Source of the DNA: Liolophura sinensis
Lineage: Eukaryota > Mollusca > Polyplacophora > Chitonida > Chitonidae
DNA: 27,516 bases
Direction of reading: 5' to 3'
Assembly (NCBI RefSeq): GCF_032854445.1
Contig: NW_027018430.1
Location: 1-27,516 of the forward strand
The stretch's first letter is position 1; every line of letters starts with the position of its first letter. Position numbers and translations under genes: made by a program. Below the pieces are notes generated by a model that was not told the origin of the DNA, made no database searches, and worked only from the letters and a program-made list of their open reading frames with translations. Of this stretch, positions 9,900 through 20,879 are shown in pieces.

Positions 9900-10448
9900 C
9901 CAGCAACGGCTCTTACTCCATGGAAACCAGGGATATTTGCAATTTTTTAACAGCTGCCGATGCCTGGCCCAATTCCGCATCTTTTGGCACCTTATAAATG
10001 TGGGTCTGTGGTCAGTTGTACTTTTTACAGCAGACTGTATCAAGTACCTTGTGTTTTTTATGTACAAATGGTGTGGTTTTTCTCCACATAGATAAAGACA
10101 TTGAGATTGTCTTGGACTTAGAAGTAAGACAATTGCTGGGTGAGTTAAATGGGCTTGGCCCAAAGGTTTCAGGTCTTCTGGGCTACCGAAGGGCACATAA
10201 CTTATAGTCAAAAGTTGAATATAGTAATGACCAGTCGCGATTGTACAGAGTACAGTGTAGCCGATTTCAATTAACAAAAAGACCAGGTAAAAATGCAAAA
10301 GTGGAAAAACTGTTCCAGTGCTGCTGGTAAGAGGCTAATCCGACGTATTTTGTGACGAGAAATCCAATGGTGCAAACCGCGTTGCTCTCCGACCAATACT
10401 TTTGCCTGTAGCGACAATTGAATGATCATTTATGTCATAATCACGTGC
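9900..10448. repeat. Satellite unit 19, subtype C (reference copy)
   Basis: 549 bp, used here for offsets and base composition (230 G+C by hand count). C markers on the left and middle; the right has GACCAGGTAAAAA and GAAATCCAATGG. Confidence 0.95.
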
Positions 10449-10997
10449 ACAGCAACGGCTCTTACTCCATGGAAACCAGGGAAATTTGCAATTTTTCAAC
10501 AGCTGCCGATACCTGGCTCAATTCCGCATCTTTTGGCACCTTATAAATGTGGGTCAGTTTTTAGTTGTACTTTTTACAGCAGACTGTATCAAGTACCTTG
10601 TGTTTTTTATGTACAAATGGTGTGGTTTTTCTCCACGTAAATAAAGACATTGAGATTGTCTTGGACTGAGAAGTAAGACAATTGCTGGGTGAGTTAAATG
10701 GGCTTAGCCCAAAGATTTGACGTCTTCTGGGCTACCGAAGGGCACATAACTTATAGTCAAAAGTTGAATATAGTAATGACCAGTCGCGATTGTACAGAGT
10801 ACAGTGTAGCCGATTTCAATTAACAAAAAGACCAGGGAAAAATGCAAAAGTGGAAAAACTGTTCCAGTGCTGCTGGTAAGAGGCTTATCCGACGTATTTT
10901 GTAACGAGAAATCGAATGGTGCAAACCGCGCTGCTCTCCGACCAATACTTTTGACTGTAGCGACAATTCAATGATCATTGATGTCATAATCACGTGC
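10449..10997. repeat. Satellite unit 20, D/A/B mosaic
   Basis: 549 bp. The left end is D-like (ACAGCAACGG, CGATACC, GGCTCAATT), the middle A-like (GTCAGTTTTTAG, CGTAAATAAAG, GACTGAG), and the right end from about 10886 B-like (CTTATCC, GTAACGAG, GCGCTGCT). Private GACCAGGGAAAAA is shared with unit 40 only. Confidence 0.92.
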
Positions 10998-11546
10998 CCA
11001 GCAACGGCTCTTACTCCATGGAAACCAGGGATATTTGCAATTTTTTAACAGCTGCCGATGCCTGGCCCAATTCCGCATCTTTTGGCACCTTATAAATGTG
11101 GGTCTGTGGTCAGTTGTACTTTTTACAGCAGACTGTATCAAGTACCTTGTGTTTTTTATGTACAAATGGTGTGGTTTTTCTCCACATAGATAAAGACATT
11201 GAGATTGTCTTGGACTTAGAAGTAAGACAATTGCTGGGTGAGTTAAATGGGCTTGGCCCAAAGGTTTCAGGTCTTCTGGGCTACCGAAGGGCACATAACT
11301 TATAGTCAAAAGTTGAATATAGTAATGACCAGTCGCGATTGTACAGAGTACAGTGTAGCCGATTTCAATTAACAAAAAGACCAGGCAAAAATGCAAAAGT
11401 GGAAAAACTGTTCCAGTGCTGCTGGTAAGAGGCTAATCCGACGTATTTTGTGACGAGAAATCGAATGGTGCAAACCGCGTTGCTCTCCGACCAATACTTT
11501 TGCCTGTAGCGACAATTGAATGATCATTTATGTCATAATCACGTGC
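10998..11546. repeat. Satellite unit 21, subtype C
   Basis: 549 bp. C markers with GACCAGGCAAAAA and GAAATCGAATGG. It corresponds to unit 3, differing at the GACCGGG site. Confidence 0.95.
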
Positions 11547-12095
11547 ACAGCAACGGCTCTTACTCCATGGAAACCAGGGAAATTTGCAATTTTTCAACAG
11601 CTGCCGATACCTGGCTCAATTCCGCATCTTTTGGCACCTTATAAATGTGGGTCTGTGGTCAGTTGTACTTTTTACAGCAGACTGTATCAAGTGCCTTTTG
11701 TTTTTCACGTACAAATGGTGTGGTTTTTCTACACGTAGATAAAGACATTGAGATTGTCTTGGACTGAGAAGTAAGACAATTGCTGGGTGAGTTAAATGGG
11801 CTTAGCCGAAAGATTTGACGTCTTCTGGGCTACCGAAGGGCACATAACTTATAGTCAAAAGTTGAATATAGTAATGGCCAGTCGCGATTGTACAGAGTAC
11901 AGTGTAGCCGATTTCAATTAACAAAAATACCAGGTAAAAATGCAAAAGTGGAAAAACTGTTCCAGTGCTGCTGGTAAGAGGCTAATTCGACGTATTTTGT
12001 GACGAGAAATCGAATGGTGCAAACCGCGTTGCTCTCCGACCAAAACTTTTGCCTGTAGCGACAATTGAATGATCATTTATGCCATAATCACGTGC
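11547..12095. repeat. Satellite unit 22, subtype D
   Basis: 549 bp. Twin of unit 4 by GTGCCTTTTG, AATGGCCAGTC, CTAATTCG, CAAAACTTTT and ATGCCATAAT; it differs by AGCCGAAAG. Confidence 0.95.
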
Positions 12096-12644
12096 ACAGC
12101 AACGGCTCTTACTCCATGGAAACCAGGGAAATTTGCAATTTTTTAACAGCTGCCGATAACTGGCTCAATTCCGCATCTTTTGGCACCTTATAAATGTGGG
12201 TCTGTGGTCAGTTGTACTTTTTACAGCAGACTGTATCAAGTACCTTGTGTTTTTCACGTACAAATGGTGTGGTTTTTCTACACGTAGATAAAGACATTGA
12301 GATTGTCTTGGACTTAGAAGTAAGACAATTGCTGGGTGAGTTAAATGGGTTTGGCCCAAAGATTTGACGTCTTCTGGGCTACCGAAGGGCACATAACTTA
12401 TAGTCAAAAGTTGAATATAGTAATGACCAGTCGCGATTGTACAGAGTACAGTGTAGCCGATTTCAATTAACAAAAAGACCAGGCAAAAATGCAAAAGTGC
12501 GAAAACTGTTCCAGTGCTGCTGGTAAGAGGCTAATCCGACGTATTTTGTGACGAGAAATCGAATGGTGCAAACCGCGTTGCTCTCCGACCAATACTTTTG
12601 GCTGTAGTGACAATTGATTGATCATTGATGTCATAATCACGTGC
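12096..12644. repeat. Satellite unit 23, subtype E
   Basis: 549 bp. Twin of unit 5 by CGATAACTGG, GGTTTGGCCC, GTGCGAAAAC and TTGATTGATCATTGATG, without the extra bases. Confidence 0.95.
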
Positions 12645-13193
12645 CCAGCAACGGCTCTTACTCCATGGAAACCAGGGATATTTGCAATTTTTCAACAGCT
12701 GCCGATGCCTGGCTCAATTCCGCATCTTTTGGCACCTTATTCATGTGGGTCTGTGGTCAGTTGTACTTTTTACAGCAGACTGTATCAAGTACCTTGTGTT
12801 TTTCACGTACAAATGGTCTGGTTTTTCTACACGTAGATAAAGACATTGAGATTGTCTTGGACTTAGAAATAAGACAATTGCTGGGTGAGTTAAATGGGAT
12901 TGGCCCAAAGATTTCAGGTCTTCTGGGCTACCGAAGGGCACATAACTTATAGTCAAAAGTTGAATATAGTAATGACCAGTCGCAATTGTACAGAGTACAG
13001 TGTAGCCGATTTCAATTAACAAAAAGACCAGGTAAAAATGCAAAAGTGGAAAAACTGTTCCAGTGCTGCTGGTAAGAGACTAATCCGACGTATTTTGTGA
13101 CGAGAAATCGAATGGTGCAAACCGCGTTGCTCTCCGACCAATACTTTTGGCTGTAGTGACAATTGAATGATCATTTATATCATAATCACGTGC
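12645..13193. repeat. Satellite unit 24, subtype F
   Basis: 549 bp. F markers; GGATATTTGC replaces the GGAAATTTGC of the other F units. Confidence 0.95.
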
Positions 13194-13742
13194 CCAGCAA
13201 CGGCTCTTACTCCATGGAAACCAGGGAAATTTTCAATTTTTCAACAGCTGCCGATGCCTGGCTAAATTCCGCATCTTTTGGCACCTTACTGAAGTGGATC
13301 AGTGTTCAGTTGTACTTTTTACAGCAGACTGTATCAAGTACCTTGTGTTTCTCACGCACAAATGGTGTGGTTTTTCTACACGTAGATAAAGACATTGAGA
13401 TTGTCTTGGACTTAGAAGTAAGACAATTGCTGGGTGAGTTAAATGGGCTTAGCCGAAAGATTTGACGTCTTCTGGGCTACTGAAGGGCACATAACTTATA
13501 GTCAAAAGTTGAATATAGTAATGACCAGTCGCGATTGTACAGAGTACAGTGTAGCCGATTTCAATTAACAAAAATACCAGGTAAAAATGCAAAAGTGGAA
13601 AAACTGTTCCAGTGCTGCTGGTAAGAGGTTAATAAGACGTATTTTGTGACGAGAAATCCAATGGTGCAAACCGCGTTGCTCTCCGACCAATACTTTTGCC
13701 TGTAGCGACAATTGAATGATCATTTATGTCATAATCACGTGC
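13194..13742. repeat. Satellite unit 25, subtype G
   Basis: 549 bp. G markers with AAATTTTC and the private AGGTTAATAAGACG shared with unit 7. Confidence 0.95.
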
Positions 13743-14291
13743 ACAGCAACGGCTCTTACTCCATGGAAACCAGGGAAATTTGCAATTTTTCAACAGCTGC
13801 CGATACCTGGCTCAATTCCGCATCTTTTGGCACCTTATTCATGTGGGTCTGTGGTCAGTTGTACTTTTTACAGCAGACTGTATCAAGTACCTTATGTTTT
13901 TCATGTACAAATGGTCTGGTTTTTCTACACGTAGATAAAGACATTGAGATTGTCTTGGACTTAGAAGTAAGACAATTGCTGGGTGAGTTAAATGGGCTTA
14001 GCCGAAAGATTTGACGTCTTCTGGGCTACCGAAGGGCACATAACTTATAGTCAAAAGTTGAATATAGTAATGACCAGTCGCGATTGTACAGAGTACAGTG
14101 TAGCCGATTTCAATTAACAAAAAGGCCAGGTAAAAATGCAAAAGTGGAAAAACTGTTCCAGTGCTGCTGGTAAGAGGCTAATCCGACGTATTTTGTGACG
14201 AGAAATCGAATGGTGCAAACCGCGTTGCTCTCCGACCAATACTTTTGGCTGTAGTGACAATTGAATGATCATTTATGTCATAATCACGTGC
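13743..14291. repeat. Satellite unit 26, subtype H
   Basis: 549 bp. H markers; ACACGTAGAT replaces the ACACGTTGAT of units 8, 30 and 43. AAGGCCAGG near 14123 is shared with unit 8. Confidence 0.95.
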
Positions 14292-14840
14292 CCAGCAACG
14301 GCTCTTACTCCATGGAAACCAGGGAAATTTGCAATTTTTCAACAGCTGCCGATGCCTGGCTCAATTCCGCATCTTTTGGCACCATACTGAAGTGGGTCAG
14401 TGTTCAGTTGTACTTTTTACAGCAGACTGTATCAAGTACCTTGTGTTTTTCACGTACAAATGGTCTGGTTTTTCTACACATAGATAAAGACATTGAGATT
14501 GTCTTGCACTTAGAAGTAAGACAATTGCCGGGTGAGTTAAATGGGCTTAGCCGAAAGATTTGACGTCTTCTGGGCTACCGAAGGGCACATAACTTATAGT
14601 CAAATGTTGAATATAGTAATGACCAGTCGCGATTGTACAGAGTACCGTGTAGCCGATTTCAATTAACAAAAAGACCAGGCAAAAATGCAAAAGTGGAAAA
14701 ACTGTTCCAGTGCTGCTGGTAAGAGGCTAATCCGACGTATTTTGTAACTAAAAATCGAATGGTGCAAACCGCGCTGCTCTCCGACCAATACTTTTGGCTG
14801 TAGCGACAATTCAATGATCATTGATGTCATAATCACGTGC
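14292..14840. repeat. Satellite unit 27, subtype I, fusion of two I forms
   Basis: 549 bp. The left part equals unit 9 (CACCATACTG, TTGCCGGG). The right part equals unit 10 (CAAATG, GTACCG, GTAACTAAAA). The switch lies between about 14530 and 14605, consistent with loss of exactly one unit. Confidence 0.93.
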
Positions 14841-15389
14841 CCAGCAACGGCTCTTACTCCATGGAAACCAGGGATATTTGCAATTTTTCAACAGCTGCCG
14901 ATGCCTGGCCCAATTCCGCATCCTTTGGCACCTTATAAATGTGGGTCAGTTTTTAGTTGTACTTTTTACAGCAGACTGTATCAAGTACCTTGTGTTTTTT
15001 ATGTACAAATGGTGTGGTTTTTCTCCACGTAAATAAAGACATTGAGATTGTCTTGGACTGAGAAGTAAGACAATTGCTGGGTGAGTTAAATGGGCTTAGC
15101 CCAAAGATTTGACGTCTTCTGGGCTACCGAAGGGCACATAACTTATAGTCAAAAGTTGAATATAGTAATGACCAGTCGCGATTGTACAGAGTACAGTGTA
15201 GCCGATTTCAATTAACAAAAAGACCAGGTAAAAATGCAAAAGTGGAAAAACTGTTCCAGTGCTGCTGGTAAGAGGCTAATCCGACGTATTTTGTGACGAC
15301 AAATCGAATGGTGCAAACCGCGTTGCTCTCCGACCAATACTTTTGACTGTAGCGACAATTCAATGATCATTGATGTCATAATCACGTGC
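14841..15389. repeat. Satellite unit 28, subtype A
   Basis: 549 bp. A markers with GTGACGACAAAT. The right end is TTTGACTG plus the palindromic TTCAATGATCATTGATG, as in unit 45. Confidence 0.95.
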
Positions 15390-15938
15390 CCAGCAACAGC
15401 TCTTACTCCATGGAAACCAGGGATATTTGCAATTTTTTAACAGCTGCCGATGCCTGGCCCAATTCCGCATCTTTTGGCACCTTATAAATGTGGGTCTGTG
15501 GTCAGTTGTACTTTTTACAGCAGACTGTATCAAGTACCTTGTGTTTTTTATGTACAAATGGTGTGGTTTTTCTCCACATAGATAAAGACATTGAGATTGT
15601 CTTGGACTTAGAAGTAAGACAATTGCTGGGTGAGTTAAATGGGCTTGGCCCAAAGGTTTCAGGTCTTCTGGGCTACCGAAGGGCACATAACTTATAGTCA
15701 AAAGTTGAATATAGTAATGACCAGTCGCGATTGTACAGAGTACAGTGTAGCCGATTTCAATTAACAAAAAGATCAGGCAAAAATGCAAAAGTGGAAAAAC
15801 TGTTCCAGTGCTGCTGGTAAGAGGCTAATCCGACGTATTTTGTGACGAGAAATCCAATGGTGCAAACCGCGTTGCTCTCCGACCAATACTTTTGCCTGTA
15901 GCGACAATTGAATGATCATTTATGTCATAATCACGTGC
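15390..15938. repeat. Satellite unit 29, subtype C, GATCAGG form
   Basis: 549 bp. C markers with GATCAGGC and GAAATCCAATGG. CAACAGCTC at 15393-15401 is a private CG-to-CA change. Confidence 0.95.
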
Positions 15939-16487
15939 ACAGCAACGGCTCTTACTCCATGGAAACCAGGGAAATTGGCAATTTTTCAACCGCTGCCGAT
16001 ACCTGGCTCAATTCCGCATCTTTTGGCACCTTATTCATGTGGGTCTGTGGTCAGTTGTATTTTTCACAGCAGACTGTATCAAGTACCTTATGTTTTTCAT
16101 GTACAAATGGCCTGGTTTTTCTACACGTTGATAAAGACATTGAGATTGTCTTGGACTTAGAAGTAAGACAATTGCTGGGTGAGTTAAATGGGCTGAGCCG
16201 AAAGATTTGACGTCTTCTGGGCTACCGAAGGGCACATAACTTATAGTCAAAAGTTGAATATAGTAATGACCAGTCGCGATTGTACAGAGTACAGTGTAGC
16301 CGATTTCAATTAACAAAAAGACCAGGTAAAAATGCAAAAGTGGAAAAACTGTTCCAGTGCTGCTGGTAAGAGGCTAATCCGACGTATTTTGTAACTAAAA
16401 ATCGAATGGTGCAAACCGCGCTGCTCTCCGACCAATACTTTTGGCTGTAGCGACAATTCAATGATCATTGATGTCATAATCACGTGC
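15939..16487. repeat. Satellite unit 30, H/I hybrid
   Basis: 549 bp. The left and middle are H (CGATACC, TTATTCATG, TTTTTCATG, ACACGTTGAT). The right is I (GTAACTAAAA, GCGCTGCT, palindromic end). Private changes include CAACCGCTGCC, GTATTTTTCACAG and GGCCTGG. Confidence 0.92.
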
Positions 16488-17036
16488 ACAGCAACGGCTC
16501 TTACTCCATGGAAACCAGGGATATTTGCAATTTTTTAACAGCTGCCGATGCCTGGCCCAATTCCGCATCCTTTGGCACCTTATAAATGTGGGTCAGTTTT
16601 TAGTTGTACTTTTTACAGCAGACTGTATCAAGTACCTTGTGTTTTTTATGTACAAATGGTGTGGTTTTTCTCCACGTAAATAAAGACATTGAGATTGTCT
16701 TGGACTGAGAAGTAAGACAATTGCTGGGTGAGTTAAATGGGCTTAGCCCAAAGATTTGACGTCTTCTGGGCTACCGAAGGGCACATAACTTATAGTCAAA
16801 AGTTGAATATAGTAATGACCAGTCGCGATTGTACAGAGTACAGTGTAGCCGATTTCAATTAACAAAAAGACCAGGTAAAAATGCAAAAGTGGAAAAACTG
16901 TTCCAGTGCTGCTGGTAAGAGGCTAATCCGACGTATTTTGTGACGACAAATCGAATGGTGCAAACCGTGTTGCTCTCCGACCAATACTTTTGCCTGTAGC
17001 GACAATTGAATGATCATTTATGTCATAATCACGTGC
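16488..17036. repeat. Satellite unit 31, subtype A
   Basis: 549 bp. A markers with GTGACGACAAAT and TTTGCCTG. ACCGTGTTGC near 16966 is a private CG-to-TG change. Confidence 0.95.
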
Positions 17037-17585
17037 CCAGCAACGGCTCTTACTCCATGGAAACCAGGGAAATTTGCAATTTTTCAACAGCTGCCAATAC
17101 CTGGCCCAATTCCGCATCTTTTGGCACCTTACTGAAGTGGGTCTGTGGTCAGTTGCACTTTTTACAGCAGACTGTATCAAGTACCTTGTGTTTTTTATGT
17201 AGAAATGGTCTGGTTTTTCTACACGTAGATAAAGACATTGAGATTGTCTTGGACTTAGAAGTAAGACAATTGCTGGGTGAGTTAAATGGGTTTGGCCCAA
17301 AGATTTGACGTCTTCTGGGCTACCGAAGGGCACATAACTTATAGTCAAAAGTTGAATATAGTAATGACCAGTCGCGATTGTACAGAGTACAGTGTAGCCG
17401 ATTTCAATTAACAAAAAGACCAGGCAAAAATGCAAAAGTGCGAAAACTGTTCCAGTGCTGCTGGTAAGAGGCTAATCCGACGTATTTTGTGACGAGAAAT
17501 CGAATGGTGCAAACCGCGTTGCTCTCCGACCAATACTTTTGGCTGTAGTGACAATTGATTGATCATTGATGTCATAATCACGTGC
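17037..17585. repeat. Satellite unit 32, B/E hybrid
   Basis: 549 bp. Same B-left, E-right structure as unit 12, with the switch between about 17211 and 17256. Both copies therefore descend from one exchange followed by block duplication. Confidence 0.94.
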
Positions 17586-18134
17586 CCAGCAACGGCTCTT
17601 ACTCCATGGAAACCAGGGAAATTTGCAATTTTTCAACAGCTGCCGATGCCTGGCTCAATTCCGCATCTTTTGGCACCTTATTCATGTGGGTCTGTGGTCA
17701 GTTGTACTTTTTACAGCAGACTGTATCAAGTACCTTGTGTTTTTCACGTACAAATGGTGTGGTTTTTCTACACGTAGATAAAGACATTGAGATTGTCTTG
17801 GACTTAGAAATAAGACAATTGCTGGGTGAGTTAAATGGGATTGGCCCAAAGATTTCAGGTCTTCTGGGCTACCGAAGGGCACATAACTTATAGTCAAAAG
17901 TTGAATATAGTAATGACCAGTCGCAATTGTACAGAGTACAGTGTAGCCGATTTCAATTAACAAAAAGACCAGGTAAAAATGCAAAAGTGGAAAAACTGTT
18001 CCAGTGCTGCTGGTAAGAGACTAATCCGACGTATTTTGTGACGAGAAATCGAATGGTGCAAACCGCGTTGCTCTCCGACCAATACTTTTGGCTGTAGTGA
18101 CAATTGAATGATTATTTATATCATAATCACGTGC
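17586..18134. repeat. Satellite unit 33, subtype F
   Basis: 549 bp. F markers (TTATTCATG, GAAATAAG, GGGATTGGCCC, GCAATTG, AGACTAATCC). Its last part holds a private GATTATTTATATC in place of GATCATTTATATC. Confidence 0.95.
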
Positions 18135-18683
18135 CCAGCAACGGCTCTTACTCCATGGAAACCAGGGAAATTTGCAATTTTTCAACAGCTGCCGATGCCT
18201 GGCTAAATTCCGCATCTTTTGGCACCTTACTGAAGTGGATCAGTGTTCAGTTGTACTTTTTACAGCAGACTGTATCAAGTACCTTGTGTTTCTCACGTAC
18301 AAATGGTGTGGTTTTTCTACACGTAGATAAAGACATTGAGATTGTCTTGGACTTAGAAGTAAGGCAATTGCTGGGTGAGTTAAATGGGCTTAGCCGAAAG
18401 ATTTGACGTCTTCTGGGCTACTGAAGGGCACATAACTTATAGTCAAAAGTTGAATATAGTAATGACCAGTCGCGATTGTACAGAGTACAGTGTAGCCGAT
18501 TTCAATTAACAAAAATACCAGGTAAAAATGCAAAAGTGGAAAAACTGTTCCAGTGCTGCTGGTAAGAGGCTAATCCGACGTATTTTGTGACGAGAAATCG
18601 AATGGTGCAAACCGCGTTGCTCTCCGACCAATACTTTTGGCTGTAGTGACAATTGAATGATCATTTATGTCATAATCACGTGC
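18135..18683. repeat. Satellite unit 34, subtype G
   Basis: 549 bp. G markers with GTAAGGCAATTG, matching unit 14. Confidence 0.95.
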
Positions 18684-19232
18684 CCAGCAACGGCTCTTAC
18701 TCCATGGAAACCAGGGAAATTTTCAATTTTTCAACAGCTGCCGATGCCTGGCTCAATTCCGCATCTTTTGGCACCTTACCTAAGTGGGTCAGTGTTCAGT
18801 TGTACTTTTTACAGCAGACTGTATCAAGTACCTTGTGTTTTTCACGTACAAATGGTGTGGTTTTTCTACACGTAGATAAAGACATTGAGATTGTCTTGCA
18901 CTTAGAAGTAAGACAATTGCTGGGTGAGTTAAATGGGCTTAGCCCAAAGATTTGACGTCTTCTGGGCTACCGAAGGGCACATAACTTATAGTCAAAAGTT
19001 GAATATAGTAATGACCAGTCGCGATTGTACAGAGTACAGTGTAGCCGATTTCAATTAACAAAAAGACCAGGCAAAAACGCAAAATTGGAAAAATTGTTCC
19101 AGTGCTGCTGGTAAGAGGCTAATCCGACGGATTTTGTGACGAGAAATCGAATGGTGCAAACCGCGTTGCTTTCCGACCAATACTTTTGGCTGTAGTGACA
19201 ATTGAATGATCATTTATGTCATAATCACGTGC
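18684..19232. repeat. Satellite unit 35, subtype I
   Basis: 549 bp. Twin of unit 15 by the ACGCAAAATTGG stretch. Private TTACCTAAG near 18777 alters the hypervariable patch, and GACGGATTTTG near 19126 is private. Confidence 0.95.
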
Positions 19233-19781
19233 CCAGCAACGGCTCTTACTCCATGGAAACCAGGGATATTTGCAATTTTTTAACAGCTGCCGATGCCTGG
19301 CCCAATTCCGCATCTTTTGGCACCTTATAAATGTGGGTCTGTGGTCAGTTGTACTTTTTACAGCAGACTGTATCAAGTACCTTGTGTTTTTTATGTACAA
19401 ATGGTGTGGTTTTTCTCCACATAGATAAAGACATTGAGATTGTCTTGGACTTAGAAGTAAGACAATTGCTGGGTGAGTTAAATGGGCTTGGCCCAAAGGT
19501 TTCAGGTCTTCTGGGCTACCGAAGGGCACATAACTTATAGTCAAAAGTTGAATATAGTAATGACCAGTCGCGATTGTACAGAGTACAGTGTAGCCGATTT
19601 CAATTAACAAAAAGATCAGGCAAAAATGCAAAAGTGGAAAAACTGTTCCAGTGCTGCTGGTAAGAGGCTAATCCGACGTATTTTGTGACGAGAAATCCAA
19701 TGGTGCAAACCGCGTTGCTCTCCGACCAATACTTTTGCCTGTAGCGACAATTGAATGATCATTTATGTCATAATCACGTGC
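19233..19781. repeat. Satellite unit 36, subtype C, GATCAGG form
   Basis: 549 bp. Matches unit 16, including GATCAGGC and GAAATCCAATGG. Confidence 0.95.
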
Positions 19782-20330
19782 ACAGCAACGGCTCTTACTC
19801 CATGGAAACCAGGGAAATTGGCAATTTTTCAACAGCTGCCGATACCTGGCCCAATTCCGCATCCTTTGGCACCTTATAAATGTGGGTCAGTTTTTAGTTG
19901 TACTTTTTACAGCAGACTGTATCAAGTACCTTGTGTTTTTTATGTACAAATGGTGTGGTTTTTCTCCACGTAAATAAAGACATTGAGATTGTCTTGGACT
20001 GAGAAGTAAGACAATTGCCGGGTGAGTTAAATGGGTTTGGCCCAAAGATTTGACGTCTTCTGGGCTACCGAAGGGCACATAACTTATAGTCAAAAGTTGA
20101 ATATAGTAATGACCAGTCGCGATTGTACAGAGTACAGTGTAGCCGATTTCAATTAACAAAAAGACCAGGTAAAAATGCAAAAGTGGAAAAACTGTTCCAG
20201 TGCTGCTGGTAAGAGGCTAATCCGACGTATTTTGTGACGAGAAATCGAATGGTGCAAACCGCGTTGCTCTCCGACCAATACTTTTGCCTGTAGCGACAAT
20301 TGAATGATCATTTATGTCATAATCACGTGC
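19782..20330. repeat. Satellite unit 37, subtype A' (GGTTTGGCCC form)
   Basis: 549 bp. Twin of unit 17, differing by GGAAATTGGC for GGATATTTGC and TTGCCGGG for TTGCTGGG. GGAAATTGGC is otherwise seen only in units 30 and 47. Confidence 0.94.
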
Positions 20331-20879
20331 CCAGCAACGGCTCTTACTCCATGGAAACCAGGGAAATTTGCAATTTTTCAACAGCTGCCAATACCTGGCC
20401 CAATTCCGCATCTTTTGGCACCTTACTGAAGTGGGTCTGTGGTCAGTTGTACTTTTTACAGCAGACTGTATCAAGTACCTTGTGTTTTTTATGTACAAAT
20501 GGTCTGGTTTTTCTACACGTAGATAAAGACATTGAGATTGTCTTGGACTGAGAAGTAAGACAATTGCTGGGTGAGTTAAATGGGCTTAGCCCAAAGATTT
20601 GACGTCTTCTGGGCTACCGAAGGGCACATAACTTATAGTCAAAAGTTGAATATAGTAATGACCAGTCGCGATTGTACAGAGTACCGTGTAGCCGATTTCA
20701 ATTAACAAAAAGACCAGGCAAAAATGCAAAAGTGGAAAAACTGTCCCAGTGCTGCTGGTAAGAGGCTTATCCGACGTATTTTGTAACGAGAAATCGAATG
20801 GTGCAAACCGCGTTGCTCTCCGACCAATACTTTTGACTGTAGCGACAATTCAATGATCATTGATGTCATAATCACGTGC
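20331..20879. repeat. Satellite unit 38, subtype B
   Basis: 549 bp. Twin of unit 18, including CTGTCCCAGTG near 20743. Confidence 0.95.

Larger units (their letters stand above)
5345..10885. repeat. Higher-order block P, first copy (partner 16327-21865)
   Basis: This roughly ten-unit segment (right part of unit 10 through most of unit 20) reappears 20 units downstream in the same subtype order: A, B/E, F, G, I, C, A', B, C, D/A. Unit starts 7155, 7704, 8253, 8802, 9351, 9900 and 10449 map to 18135, 18684, 19233, 19782, 20331, 20880 and 21429, a constant offset of 10,980 bp. By eye only about fifteen substitutions separate the copies, besides indels confined to the upstream copy near 5518-7010. 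The match ends where this copy reads AGGCTTATCC and the partner reads AGGCTAATCC. Confidence 0.9.
10850..14604. repeat. Higher-order block Q, second copy (partner 950-4715)
   Basis: Downstream copy of the C-to-I series, with every complete unit exactly 549 bp. It ends inside unit 27. The left part of that unit (CATACTGAAG and TTGCCGGG near 14390 and 14527) matches unit 9, and its right part (CAAATG at 14601) matches unit 10, so one unit present upstream has been lost here. Confidence 0.88.
14605..17255. repeat. Higher-order block R, first copy (partner 23938-26589)
   Basis: The series I(right)-A-C-H/I-A-B(left) recurs 17 units downstream, with unit starts 14841, 15390, 15939, 16488 and 17037 mapping to 24174, 24723, 25273, 25822 and 26371. 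The match stops at a single diagnostic site: GGACTTAG here (17253-17260) against GGACTGAG at 26587. The H/I unit differs clearly between copies in its left and middle part, so that unit has been partly overwritten in one of them. Confidence 0.8.
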
